Of a stretch of 64,000 nucleotides of DNA, positions 36,406-44,665 are shown piece by piece. Within the stretch, counting starts at the first letter, position 1. Each line of letters starts with the position of its first letter. The stretch lies in assembly GCF_017815135.1 (NCBI RefSeq), contig NZ_JAGJCF010000002.1, positions 310,001 through 374,000 of the forward strand, written 5' to 3'. The translations under genes were made by a program, and so were the position numbers. The notes beneath the pieces were generated by a model that worked only from the letters and a program-made list of their open reading frames with translations, did not search any database and was not told where the DNA came from. The DNA comes from Jiella mangrovi. GTDB lineage: Bacteria; Pseudomonadota; Alphaproteobacteria; Rhizobiales; Rhizobiaceae.

Positions 36406-36478
36406 CGATGAAGCTTTGCGTGGGGCGCGGAGAGCGCGCACAAAGCGTTGCTACGCGCCTTGAAACAAGTCAACGCGC

Positions 36479-38056
36479 TCAGCCGCCCTGCCGCGCCAGC
36501 CTGGCCGCGCGCCGTGCTCGCGCCTCGTCGATATTGTCGAGCCGGACCTCCGGCAGCTTGGTCCGCCAGTCCGTGCCGCCGATGGTCACCACCCGGTTGC
36601 CGCGGAAGTCGCGATCGGCCTTGATCAGGCCGCGCTCGTCCATGAACGACAGAAGGAACCGGCCGCGCGACGGCGAGTGGCTGCCATAGGCCCGCGCCAG
36701 CGCCTCGTCCGAGGGGCACTCGGCCTCGTCCCGGGCGGCTCTGGCGAGCATCATGAAGACGCCCTGCATCTCTTCGGGCAGTTCGCCCGCCCGCTCGATC
36801 ACCGTCTGCCATTCGGGATCGTCGGTCTCCTCGCCGATGCCGGCTCTCGCCAGCGACAGCCGGCGGCGAAAGGCCGTCATGTCGGTGGCCGCGCCGGAGA
36901 TGCGCTTCAGCCGGCAGTGGGTGAGGAACTCCTGATAGAGCACCGGCACCGGGCGGAAGGCGGCTTCGGGGTCTTCCAGCATCTCCGCGAAAATCGCATC
37001 GACGGCGGCCGCGCGCTCCTGCGACGAACGCGGGTCGTCCTCCTCCACCGGCTCGGAGACGGACGGGCTCTGGCTGACACGCTCCAGGATCGCCCGGGTC
37101 GGCACGGCGGTGTTCGCCGGCTCGGCGCGCGGAGCGGGAGGCGGCGGCGGAAAACCCGGCGTCGCCCGGCGTGACTGGCGGCGTTCGGCAGCCTCTTCCT
37201 CCGGCGTCGCTGTGAAGACGAGATCGGCGAGGTCTTCCGGCGCAAGCTCGGGCAGCGGCGCAAGGATCGGCCGGCCGGCCTTCGAATGGGTCTCCGTCGG
37301 CCCGATGCGGATCGGCAGAGGGCGGCGATAGAGGGCCGGTCCGAGCGCCACGAACTCGCCGGTATTGAGATCGCGGAACCGCTCGGCGGCGCGCTTGTCC
37401 ATGCCGAGAAGATCGGCGGCCCGCGCCATGTCGATATCGAGGAAGGTGCGGCCCATCAGGAAATTCGAGGCCTCGGCGGCGACGTTCTTGGCGAGCTTGG
37501 CAAGGCGCTGGGTGGCGATGACGCCGGCCAGACCGCGCTTTCGCCCGCGGCACATCAGATTGGTCATCGCGCCGAGCGAGGCCTTTCGCGCCTCCTCCGA
37601 ATGCTCGCCGGACATCGACGGCGCGAAGAGATGCGCCTCGTCGACGGCGATCAGCATCGGAAACCAGAATGCCCGGTCGGCATCGAAAAGCCCGTTGAGA
37701 AAGGCCGCCGAGCACAGCATCTGCACTTCGGCGTCGAGGCCTTCGAGATCGAGCACGACGGAGGCGCGGTGCTGGCGAATGCGCCCGGCAATCCGCGTCA
37801 GCTCGGCCGGCGTGCGGTTGGCATCGACGACGACGTGGCCGTATTTCTCGGCCAGCGTGACGAAGTCGCCCTCCGGATCGATGATCGCCTGCTGCACGTG
37901 GCCGGCGCTGCGCTCCAGGAGCCGACGGAGGAGATGCGACTTGCCGGAGCCGGAATTGCCCTGGACGAGAAGCCGCGTCGACAGAAGCTCTTCGAGATCG
38001 AGTTCGGCCGGCTCACCGTTCTGGGTCGTGCCGAGATCGACGGCGACGGTCATCAT
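36479..38056 (-). CDS. HerA-like/DUF87 ATPase
   Basis: A 525-aa P-loop ATPase of the HerA/FtsK branch. Walker A is LLVQGNSGSGKSHLLRRLLE near residue 32; an acidic Walker B lies in LIAVDEAHLFAPS; and IATQRLAKLAKNVAAEASNFL is the sensor/arginine-finger region of the family. The C-terminal 200 residues are less conserved and include a Pro-rich linker. Such enzymes translocate or pump DNA, sometimes with NurA nuclease; no nurA is adjacent, so its partner is unknown. Two adjacent ATGs (38056, 38053) are possible starts. Confidence 0.85.
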   Translation of the reverse strand: MMTVAVDLGTTQNGEPAELDLEELLSTRLLVQGNSGSGKSHLLRRLLERSAGHVQQAIIDPEGDFVTLAEKYGHVVVDANRTPAELTRIAGRIRQHRASVVLDLEGLDAEVQMLCSAAFLNGLFDADRAFWFPMLIAVDEAHLFAPSMSGEHSEEARKASLGAMTNLMCRGRKRGLAGVIATQRLAKLAKNVAAEASNFLMGRTFLDIDMARAADLLGMDKRAAERFRDLNTGEFVALGPALYRRPLPIRIGPTETHSKAGRPILAPLPELAPEDLADLVFTATPEEEAAERRQSRRATPGFPPPPPAPRAEPANTAVPTRAILERVSQSPSVSEPVEEDDPRSSQERAAAVDAIFAEMLEDPEAAFRPVPVLYQEFLTHCRLKRISGAATDMTAFRRRLSLARAGIGEETDDPEWQTVIERAGELPEEMQGVFMMLARAARDEAECPSDEALARAYGSHSPSRGRFLLSFMDERGLIKADRDFRGNRVVTIGGTDWRTKLPEVRLDNIDEARARRAARLARQGG

Positions 38057-38268
38057 CTGCCTTTCGAGTGATTGGGGGGCGGTCGGCGGAGACGGCATCG
38101 GCGACGCCTGGGAGCATGCCGATAACACTCGTCAGCCTAGCACGGCAAAGCCGTCACATGGCCGCAACAGACGGCGCTGTCCACAGAATCGCGCGGCGGG
38201 CGCGGCGTGGATTTCTCGTGGGAAGCTCACGGATCAACGCGCGAGAGTGCCGCGAACGCTGGCGTTCA

Positions 38269-38526
38269 TCACCGACCGACCAGCTGATCGTAGGCTGCAT
38301 GGCTGCCGATCCAGAACCAGATGAGGGTGTCTTCGTGCCGGGTGGCAAGCGCGCGATACCGCAAGCCGACACGAACCGACCAGAGCCGCCCGACCGGCTT
38401 GAGGCGCAGCGAGGGATGCGAGGGATCGGCTTTCAACAACTGGAAATTCCGATCGGCCAGTTTCTGGACGGCCGTCGGAAGGCGATCATAGGCGTCCCAG
38501 AATGCGCTGGTCGCCTGATGTTTCAA
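38269..38526 (-). CDS. RelE/ParE-superfamily toxin
   Basis: An 85-aa protein with the RelE/ParE toxin pattern: FWDAYDRLPTAVQKLADRNF, then a loop DPSHPSLRLKPVGRLWSVRVGLRYRALA, then TLIWFWIGSHAAYDQL. Toxins of this superfamily cleave mRNA or poison gyrase. I infer a TTG start at 38526 that overlaps the antitoxin stop as TTGA; there is no in-frame ATG before the conserved core except one far upstream. It lies directly downstream of the antitoxin, as expected. Confidence 0.85.
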   Translation of the reverse strand: MKHQATSAFWDAYDRLPTAVQKLADRNFQLLKADPSHPSLRLKPVGRLWSVRVGLRYRALATRHEDTLIWFWIGSHAAYDQLVGR

Positions 38527-38723
38527 AACGAGCGCGTCCGGCCCGCCTGAAATTCCCCGAGAGCTTCGTCGGCCAAACTGTCGAGCCTGCCGGCCTGCGC
38601 GTCTGCCTCGATCGCATGATCGAACCGCCTCGCTTCGAACGCATCGTACCACTCCCGGAAGCGAATGAGTTCTTCGTCGGAAAACTGCTCGATCTCGGTT
38701 TCGATTCTTTCGACACGCGTCAT
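38523..38723 (-). CDS. Antitoxin of a type II toxin-antitoxin pair
   Basis: A 66-aa acidic protein with a predicted helical start (RVERIETEIEQFSDEELIRFREWYDAFEARRFD), resembling the small antitoxins paired with RelE/ParE-type plasmid-stabilisation toxins. It would neutralise the toxin encoded by the overlapping frame downstream and probably repress their shared promoter. The identity of the family is inferred from pairing and from the EWYDAFEARRFD pattern. Confidence 0.8.
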   Translation of the reverse strand: MTRVERIETEIEQFSDEELIRFREWYDAFEARRFDHAIEADAQAGRLDSLADEALGEFQAGRTRSF

Positions 38724-38836
38724 TGGTCTCTCATCCGTCCAGTCGTGTGCGAGTGTTGGAAATTACTCTATCAGATTGAAGCCGCCATTCTCGCAATAAG
38801 GATCACAGGATCCCCCATTCACCAATCTTGGCAGCC

Positions 38837-40129
38837 TCACCCCACCAGGATCACCCGGCAGTCATTCACATTGGTATGGGTCGGACCGGGCTCGTAGAGA
38901 TCACCGATCGCCGAAAAGAAGCCGGTCGAGTCGTTGCCCGCCAGTGACGCGGCCGGATCGATCCCCGCTTCCTGCGCCCGCTTCAAGGTCGTGGGCAGGA
39001 CGAAGGCGCCGGCCGGGTCGGTCGCAAGGCCCGTGCCGCCGTCGGTGCCGTCGGTATCGCCGGAGAGCGCGGCGATCCCCTCGGCGCCGTTCAGGGCAAG
39101 GGCGAGCGCCAAAGCATATTCCTGGTTCGGGCCGCCCCTCCCCTCGCCGCGGATCGTCACCGTCAGTTCGCCGCCGGACAGGATCGCGAGTTTCTCACCC
39201 CGCTCCTTGGCTGCCAGCGCCAGTTCGGCGTGTTCGGCCGCGACCTCTCGCGCCTCGCCCTCGACGTCGGCGCCGAGATTTTCGACTGGGTAGCCCGCCG
39301 CGAACGCCGCCTTCTCGGCGGTTGCCAGCGCCTCGGCCGGCGTCGCGATGATCGCGAAGTCTGCCCCGTCGAAGGCCGGATCGCCCGGCTTCGGGCTTTC
39401 ATTCGCCGGATCGTTCAGCGCTGCTTTGCAGCTCTCCGGCAAAGCGATGCCGCGCCGCTCGACGATCGCCAGCGCCTCGGCCAGCGTCGTTGCATCCGGC
39501 ACCGTCGGCCCCGAGGCGATGACGCTCGGATCGTCGCCCGGCACGTCGGAAATCGCCAGCGTTACCAACCTCGCGCCGTTCGCCCGCGCAGCCGCAGCAA
39601 GCCGTCCGCCCTTGATCCTCGACAGATGCTTGCGTACGCAGTTGATCTCGCCGATGCCGGCGCCGCTGCGCAGGAGCGCTTTCGTCACCGCCTGCTTGTC
39701 GGCGAGGGTCACGCCTTTGGCAGGTGCCAACCAGTTGGCCGAGCCGCCACCGGAGATCAAAGCGAGCACGAGATCGCCCTTGCCGGCGCCTTTCGCCAGT
39801 TCCAGCACCTCCTGCGTCGCCGCAAGCCCTGCCTCGTTCGGCATCGGGTGACCGGCCTCGACCACCCGGATCGTTCCGGCAGGCACGGCGTAGCCGTCGC
39901 GCGTCACGGCAACGCCGCTGATCGAAGCGGGGTCGAGCCCATGCGTTTTGGTGTAGTGCTCGAAGGCGGCCGATGCCATCGACGCGGCGGCCTTGCCCGC
40001 TGCCAGAACGACGATCCGGCCGTTTGGCGCGTCAGGCAGATGCCTCGCCAGGATCCGCGAGGGATGCGCGGCGTCGACGCAGGCGGTGAAGATCGTTTTC
40101 ACCAAGCCTTTCGCCCGTGTCTCGTCCAT
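38837..40129 (-). CDS. Glycerate 2-kinase (MOFRL family; TtuD/GckA type)
   Basis: A 430-aa MOFRL-family glycerate kinase, phosphorylating D-glycerate to 2-phosphoglycerate; relatives are annotated as hydroxypyruvate reductase (TtuD), a known naming problem. Blocks visible are VLAAGKAAASMASAAFEHY, LALISGGGSANWLAPAKGV, LVTLAISDVPGDDPSVIASGPT, and the C-terminal MOFRL region LSGDTDGTDGGT. The ATG at 40129 has AAGGTGG upstream. Divergent from cydA. Confidence 0.93.
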   Translation of the reverse strand: MDETRAKGLVKTIFTACVDAAHPSRILARHLPDAPNGRIVVLAAGKAAASMASAAFEHYTKTHGLDPASISGVAVTRDGYAVPAGTIRVVEAGHPMPNEAGLAATQEVLELAKGAGKGDLVLALISGGGSANWLAPAKGVTLADKQAVTKALLRSGAGIGEINCVRKHLSRIKGGRLAAAARANGARLVTLAISDVPGDDPSVIASGPTVPDATTLAEALAIVERRGIALPESCKAALNDPANESPKPGDPAFDGADFAIIATPAEALATAEKAAFAAGYPVENLGADVEGEAREVAAEHAELALAAKERGEKLAILSGGELTVTIRGEGRGGPNQEYALALALALNGAEGIAALSGDTDGTDGGTGLATDPAGAFVLPTTLKRAQEAGIDPAASLAGNDSTGFFSAIGDLYEPGPTHTNVNDCRVILVG

Positions 40130-40271
40130 GGTCACCACCTTGTGTTCCAGTCGCCATGAAAATGCATAGCGCATCTGCGCAGAAAATCGCCGCATTTCGT
40201 CCGCGCTGCGTTGCACAATGCTTATATTGGGTGCACACCACGCCCGAACGAAACAGCAAGGAGCCCGTCCG

Positions 40272-41675
40272 ATGTTCGAAGGATTCGACCCCGTCAATCT
40301 GGCTCGGTTCCAGTTCGCCTTCACGGTCTCGTTTCACATCATCTTCCCGGCCTTCTCGATCGGACTTGCGTCCTATCTGGCGGTTCTCGAAGGCCTGTGG
40401 CTGGCGACCGGCAAGCCCGTCTATATGGACACGTTCAAATACTGGGTGAAGATCTTCGCGATCTCCTTCGGCATGGGCGTCGTCTCCGGCATCGTGATGA
40501 GCTACCAGTTCGGCACCAACTGGTCGGTGTTTTCAGACAAGACCGGGCCGGTGCTCGGGCCTATGATGGGCTACGAGGTGCTCTCGGCTTTCTTTCTCGA
40601 GGCCGGCTTCCTCGGCATCATGCTGTTCGGCCAGAAGAGGGTCGGCAACGGCCTGCATTTCTTCGCGAGCCTGGTCGTGGCGATCGGCACGCTGTTTTCC
40701 GCCTTTTGGATCCTGTCGGTGAATTCCTGGATGCAGACACCGCAGGGCTACGCGATCGCTGCGAACGGCCAGTTCATTCCCGAGGATTGGTGGGCCATCG
40801 TCTTCAACCCGTCCTTCCCCTACCGCCTCGTCCACATGGTTCTCGCGGCTTACCTCACGACCGCCTTCGTCGTCGGCGGTGTCGGCGCGTTCCATCTCCT
40901 GCGCAACCGCTACAACGCCAGTGCTCGGGTGATGTTCTCCATGGCGCTGTGGATGGCCGTCGTCGTCGCGCCGCTGCAGATCGTTGCGGGCGACTCACAT
41001 GGCATCAACACGCTGGAGCACCAGCCGGCCAAGGTCGCGGCGATGGAAGGCCATTTCGAGACCAACACGGATCACCCGATGCCGCTGACCCTGTTCGGCA
41101 TTCCGAACATGGAGACGGCAAGGACCGACTACGCCCTCGACATTCCCTATCTCGGCTCCCTGATCCTCACGCACTCGCTCGACGGCGTCGTGAAGGGCCT
41201 CAAGGACTTCCCGCGTGAAGACTGGCCGGATTCAACCGTCATCTTCTGGACGTTCCGGGTGATGGTGGCGATCGGCTTCGCCATGCTCGGCATCGGCCTC
41301 TGGTCGCTGGTGAAACGGTTCCGGGGAACGCTCTACGAGTCGCGATGGCTGCAGCGGGCGGCGATCGTCATGGCGCCATCCGGTTTCATCGCCGTCCTCT
41401 GCGGCTGGGTGACGACCGAGATGGGCCGCCAGCCCTTCACCGTCTACGGCCTCTTGCGCACGGCCGAAAGCCACTCGCCGATCAGCGCGCCGGCCGTCGG
41501 AACCTCGCTTCTGGCTTTCATCATCGTCTATTTCCTGCTTTTCGGTGCCGGGACCTTCTACATTCTGAGACTGATGGGCAGGGCACCGAGCCCCTATGAG
41601 GAGGATACGCCGCACGAGCCGATCCGTACCGCCGGCCTGACACCGGCGCCCTCCCTTGCCGGCCCAGCGGAATAG
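40272..41675 (+). CDS. cydA: Cytochrome bd-type quinol oxidase subunit I (cyanide-insensitive type)
   Basis: A 467-aa multi-pass membrane protein that oxidises quinol and reduces O2. The N-terminus LARFQFAFTVSFHIIFPAFS carries the heme b595/d axial His. The Gln-rich Q-loop is short, and length and GWVTTEMGRQPFTVYGLLRT match the cyanide-insensitive (CioA) branch. About nine hydrophobic segments are visible. The ATG at 40272 has AGGAG 9 bases upstream. It is followed by cydB after 9 bases. Confidence 0.94.
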   Translation: MFEGFDPVNLARFQFAFTVSFHIIFPAFSIGLASYLAVLEGLWLATGKPVYMDTFKYWVKIFAISFGMGVVSGIVMSYQFGTNWSVFSDKTGPVLGPMMGYEVLSAFFLEAGFLGIMLFGQKRVGNGLHFFASLVVAIGTLFSAFWILSVNSWMQTPQGYAIAANGQFIPEDWWAIVFNPSFPYRLVHMVLAAYLTTAFVVGGVGAFHLLRNRYNASARVMFSMALWMAVVVAPLQIVAGDSHGINTLEHQPAKVAAMEGHFETNTDHPMPLTLFGIPNMETARTDYALDIPYLGSLILTHSLDGVVKGLKDFPREDWPDSTVIFWTFRVMVAIGFAMLGIGLWSLVKRFRGTLYESRWLQRAAIVMAPSGFIAVLCGWVTTEMGRQPFTVYGLLRTAESHSPISAPAVGTSLLAFIIVYFLLFGAGTFYILRLMGRAPSPYEEDTPHEPIRTAGLTPAPSLAGPAE

Positions 41676-41684
41676 GAGCCGATC

Positions 41685-42686
41685 ATGGATCTGACGATCG
41701 TCTGGGCGTTCCTGATCGCCTTCGCCGTCCTCGCCTATGTCGTCCTCGACGGCTTCGACCTCGGCACGGGCATCCTCTTTCCCTTCCTCGGCCGCGACGA
41801 GAATCGCGACACGGCGATGAACTCCGTCGCGCCGATCTGGGACGGCAACGAAACCTGGCTGATTCTGGGCGGCGGCGGGCTCTTCGCCGTCTTCCCCCTC
41901 GCCTATGCGATCATCATGCCGGCGCTCTACGCGCCGATCATCGCCATGCTGCTCGCCTTGATCTTTCGGGGCGTCGCCTTCGAATACCGTTTCAAGACGG
42001 TGCGCGGCCGCTGGCTGTGGGACCTGTCCTTCTTCATCGGCTCGCTCACCGCCGCCTTCTGCCAGGGCATTGCGCTGGGCGCCCTCGTCCAGGGCATCGA
42101 GGTCTCCGGCCGGGCCTATGCCGGCGGCTGGTTCGACTGGCTGACGCCGTTCTCGCTGATGACCGGCCTTGCCGTCGTCGTCGGCTATGCCCTCCTCGGC
42201 GCCACCTGGCTGGTGATGAAGACCGAAGGCGAGATCCACGACATCGCCCGCCGCTACGCCTCTTTTCTCGCCTTCGGCACCCTCGCGGCAGTCGGCATCG
42301 TCAGCGTCTGGATGCCCTTCCAGCAGCCGGAATTCTATTCGCGCTGGTTTGCCAGCATCCCACAGTTCCTGACGGTCGCCTGGGTGCCCGTTCTCCTGGC
42401 GCTCCTCGCCGCCAGCCTGTTCCAGGCGCTGTGGACGGGGAAGGACTACCGGCCGTTCTTTTCGGCCCTCGGCCTGTTCCTGCTGTGCTTCGTCGGGCTG
42501 GGGATCAATTTCTACCCCGACATCATCCCGCCGGACGTGACGATCTTCGAAGCGGCGGCGCCGGAATCGAGCCAGATCTTCCTGCTCGTCGGCGCGGCCG
42601 TTCTGATCCCGACCATCCTGATCTACACCGCCTTCGCCTACTGGATCTTCCGGGGCAAGGTCCGCGAGGGAGAGGGCTACCATTGA
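41685..42686 (+). CDS. cydB: Cytochrome bd-type quinol oxidase subunit II
   Basis: A 333-aa membrane partner of CydA. The start DLTIVWAFLIAFAVLAYVVLDGFDLGTGIL and NSVAPIWDGNETWLILGGGGLFAVFPLAYA are the family's hallmarks, and later blocks show about eight transmembrane helices. The length is typical of CioB. Its stop overlaps the next small gene by TTGA. Confidence 0.95.
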   Translation: MDLTIVWAFLIAFAVLAYVVLDGFDLGTGILFPFLGRDENRDTAMNSVAPIWDGNETWLILGGGGLFAVFPLAYAIIMPALYAPIIAMLLALIFRGVAFEYRFKTVRGRWLWDLSFFIGSLTAAFCQGIALGALVQGIEVSGRAYAGGWFDWLTPFSLMTGLAVVVGYALLGATWLVMKTEGEIHDIARRYASFLAFGTLAAVGIVSVWMPFQQPEFYSRWFASIPQFLTVAWVPVLLALLAASLFQALWTGKDYRPFFSALGLFLLCFVGLGINFYPDIIPPDVTIFEAAAPESSQIFLLVGAAVLIPTILIYTAFAYWIFRGKVREGEGYH

Positions 42687-42823
42687 CCCCCGATGACGTC
42701 CGACGCGAAACCGACGAGAGCCCCCGCTGGCATCGCTGGCTCTGGTTCGTCCTGTTCTGGATGGCCGGCGTCGGCATGGTCGGGGCCGTGGCCCTGACGC
42801 TGCGGCTTATGCTGGTCGGGTGA
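42683..42823 (+). CDS. DUF2474 family small membrane protein (bd-oxidase accessory)
   Basis: A 46-aa single-span protein: a charged N-terminus (PDDVRRETDESPRWHRW), then one hydrophobic helix (LWFVLFWMAGVGMVGAVALT). DUF2474 proteins follow cydAB/cioAB in many bacteria and are thought to be a third, CydX-like, subunit that stabilises the oxidase. The start is TTG at 42683, overlapping the cydB stop as TTGA, with GAGAGGG about 9 bases before. No ATG is available in frame before the helix. Confidence 0.85.
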   Translation: MTPDDVRRETDESPRWHRWLWFVLFWMAGVGMVGAVALTLRLMLVG

Positions 42824-42858
42824 TGGCGAAATTTTCAGTGCGCGGACCATCTCAAACT

Positions 42859-42887
42859 CTGAAACGGAATCGGCAATTCGGTTTCAG
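42859..42887 (+). terminator. Inverted repeat downstream of the bd-oxidase operon
   Basis: CTGAAACGGAAT pairs with ATTCGGTTTCAG (one mismatch) across five bases, 36 bases after the DUF2474 stop. It probably ends the cydAB transcript. The lack of a U-tract leaves the mechanism open. Confidence 0.5.
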
Positions 42888-42891
42888 CAGA

Positions 42892-42925
42892 GCCACCACC
42901 GAGGCAATGAGCCTACGGTGGTGGC
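42892..42925 (-). terminator. 10-bp hairpin downstream of the 23-codon ORF
   Basis: GCCACCACCG and CGGTGGTGGC form a perfect 10-base stem with a 14-base loop. On the minus strand it lies 8 bases after the stop of the small ORF at 42934-43005. There is no U-tract on either strand, so its role is uncertain. Confidence 0.4.
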
Positions 42926-42933
42926 AATTGATA

Positions 42934-43005
42934 TTAGGGCCAAAGACGATCGAGCGCGATCAAGGTGTGGCAGACCAGAATAATGATGCGGCGTAGCTGC
43001 TGCAT
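42934..43005 (-). CDS. Possible 23-aa peptide with ideal ribosome binding site
   Basis: A 23-codon frame from ATG (43005) to TAA (42934). GAGGAGA lies 5 bases before the start, one of the best ribosome binding sites in this window. The peptide starts MQQLRRIIILVCHTLIALD and ends with Trp-Pro, so it is basic at the front and hydrophobic in the middle. It could be a small membrane peptide, a type I-like toxin, or a regulatory leader peptide. I do not recognise a family. It lies in a lower-GC stretch beside the IS110 element. Confidence 0.4.
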   Translation of the reverse strand: MQQLRRIIILVCHTLIALDRLWP

Positions 43006-43274
43006 AACGTTCTCCTCGGATGTTTGCGATTAAGGCATGGAATTGAACAGGTCTGGAACAGAGCCAAACCGTTATTCCTAATAGGTGGCGCATCACCGTT
43101 GGACGCTCGTTGGTGGAACACATTTAGTGTATTCTTCTCTATTCGGCCTTTGGATTTCAAGCGCTTTCGAGCTTTTCCGTTTCACCGGCGTTTGACGTCT
43201 TTCGCGGGTCCTCGCTTCTCTTCGGGATCGGCCGATTGGCCCTCCCATGATGGGATCAGGAGAACGAGGCGGCT
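43006..43274. other. Lower-GC gap between the small ORF and the IS110 element
   Basis: No recognisable gene. Base composition here is visibly more AT-rich than the surroundings (for example 43120-43180), suggesting foreign or promoter DNA next to the insertion. It should hold the promoter of the 23-codon ORF if that is expressed. Confidence 0.4.
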
Positions 43275-44598
43275 CCATCTGTTTCGCGTCCTGATCGCGA
43301 TGATGCGATCGGCACAAGAATTACCGCGAACTCACCTCGTCCATCGTCCCGCGAAGGACGTCGTCCCACCGGCTGGTGGAACTGTTCGGGAGCTTGCGAT
43401 CCCGATTTGATCTCTCCCTCCGTTGGCGGCGGTCAAGCTGCAGTAGGAGTGGCGTTCTCCCTTGTCCAGCGGAACTCTGTGCCGTCGCTCCACATGCGAT
43501 GCATGATCACTGCCAACCGGCGTGCGAGCGCGACGATGGCCTTTTGTCGTCCGCGACGTTTGGCGACGTTCATTGCCCAGGTCTTCAACCAAGACCATGT
43601 CTTCACCCGGCTCAACATGACCTGTGCCGCCTCGTAAAGCAGCGATCGCACCATGCCGTCCCCGCACAGGGAGATGCGACCGACGCGATGGCTCTCGCCT
43701 GATTGGTGAAGCGTTGGCGTCAAGCCCAGTGCAGGGCCAACGGCGCGTGAGTTGGCAAAGCGCGCCGGGGCATCGATCATGCTGATGAACGCCAGCGAGG
43801 TGACGGGCCCGACGCCGGGGATCGTCATCAAGCGCCGGCAGACCGCGTCGTCTCGTGCGATCAAGAGCAGCTTGCGATGAAGCTCCATGAAGGTTTCGCG
43901 CAGCTTCTGCCTGGCTGCCAGCAAAGGCGTCATGATCTCACCGAGTTCCGGTTTGTCGTCGACGAGGTCGCGAATGCGCGCGTCGAACCCGGCCGTTCCG
44001 ACAACACCGACCTTGAGCCCGAAGTTGCGCAGCAAACCGCGGATGTCGTTCTCGATGGCGATCGCCTTTTCCTGCAGCAATCTGCGAGCGGTCAGGAGAG
44101 CCCGGCGCCGCTGGTTCGTCAGCGTCTTGGCGTGGACCGGCCGGAACAGATTGACCCGCATCATCTGTGCAATGCCGCGAGCGTCGTTGCGGTCGGTTTT
44201 GTTCACCTGCGCCTTCAAAAACGCCTTCGCATGGCGGGTCTCGATGCAGATCGCCGGCAAACCCGCTTCCGCCAGGCCGCTGAACAGCCATTGTGACAAG
44301 GGCCCGGCTTCGAGACCGATCCGATCGATCTGCCAAGCCGGGTTCTGCAGGACGCGGGCCAGATCATCCGGGTGGCTGATGACCTTCATCTCCCGGCAGA
44401 CCGCGCCGGTCTCGTCGACAATGCAAACCGACGTCTCTTTCATCGAGACATCCAAACCAGCATAGTGCTTCATGCTGCGCTTCCTTTGCTGATGCTTGTG
44501 GCTGCTTCTCACAGACCACGTTCTATCATCAGCTCGAAGCGCAGCACCTTGGGCCCAGTTTCAAGGAAGGGGCTCCAGCCGAATACCCCATCTGTTTC
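43275..44598 (-). mobile_element. IS110-family insertion sequence
   Basis: The element contains one IS110-type transposase (43433-44473). The 11-base sequence CCATCTGTTTC occurs as a direct repeat at 43275-43285 and 44588-44598, on both sides of the transposase, 1313 bases apart, which is a normal IS110 element length. IS110 elements lack classical inverted repeats and recombine at a short shared core (often CT, present here), so these repeats are my best guess at the ends. The exact boundaries are inference. Confidence 0.65.
43433..44473 (-). CDS. IS110-family transposase (DEDD recombinase)
   Basis: A 346-aa transposase. The N-terminal RuvC-like domain (DEDD_Tnp_IS110) begins HYAGLDVSMKETSVCIVDETG and contains AGPLSQWLF and KTDRNDARGIAQMMR. 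The C-terminal Transposase_20 domain has MTIPGVGPVTSLAFISMID and a catalytic Ser region in LGLTPTLHQSGESHRVGRIS. The gene looks intact. AAAGGAAG lies just before the ATG. IS110 transposases are now known to be guided by a bridge RNA from the element's own non-coding end. Confidence 0.95.
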   Translation of the reverse strand: MKHYAGLDVSMKETSVCIVDETGAVCREMKVISHPDDLARVLQNPAWQIDRIGLEAGPLSQWLFSGLAEAGLPAICIETRHAKAFLKAQVNKTDRNDARGIAQMMRVNLFRPVHAKTLTNQRRRALLTARRLLQEKAIAIENDIRGLLRNFGLKVGVVGTAGFDARIRDLVDDKPELGEIMTPLLAARQKLRETFMELHRKLLLIARDDAVCRRLMTIPGVGPVTSLAFISMIDAPARFANSRAVGPALGLTPTLHQSGESHRVGRISLCGDGMVRSLLYEAAQVMLSRVKTWSWLKTWAMNVAKRRGRQKAIVALARRLAVIMHRMWSDGTEFRWTRENATPTAA

Positions 44599-44665
44599 AA
44601 CCTGCGCCCGAAGCCACGCACCGGGGGAGGACGCCCCGCTCGCCGGGCCAATCACCGCCTGATCG

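Noticed and set aside
36479-38056. HerA-like ATPase plus toxin-antitoxin as a defence island
   Set aside because: HerA-type ATPases of this kind are also housekeeping-like; no NurA, Sir2 or other defence partner sits beside it and its base composition is ordinary.
38837-40129. Annotation as hydroxypyruvate reductase
   Set aside because: MOFRL-family proteins are glycerate 2-kinases; no NAD(P)-binding fold is visible.
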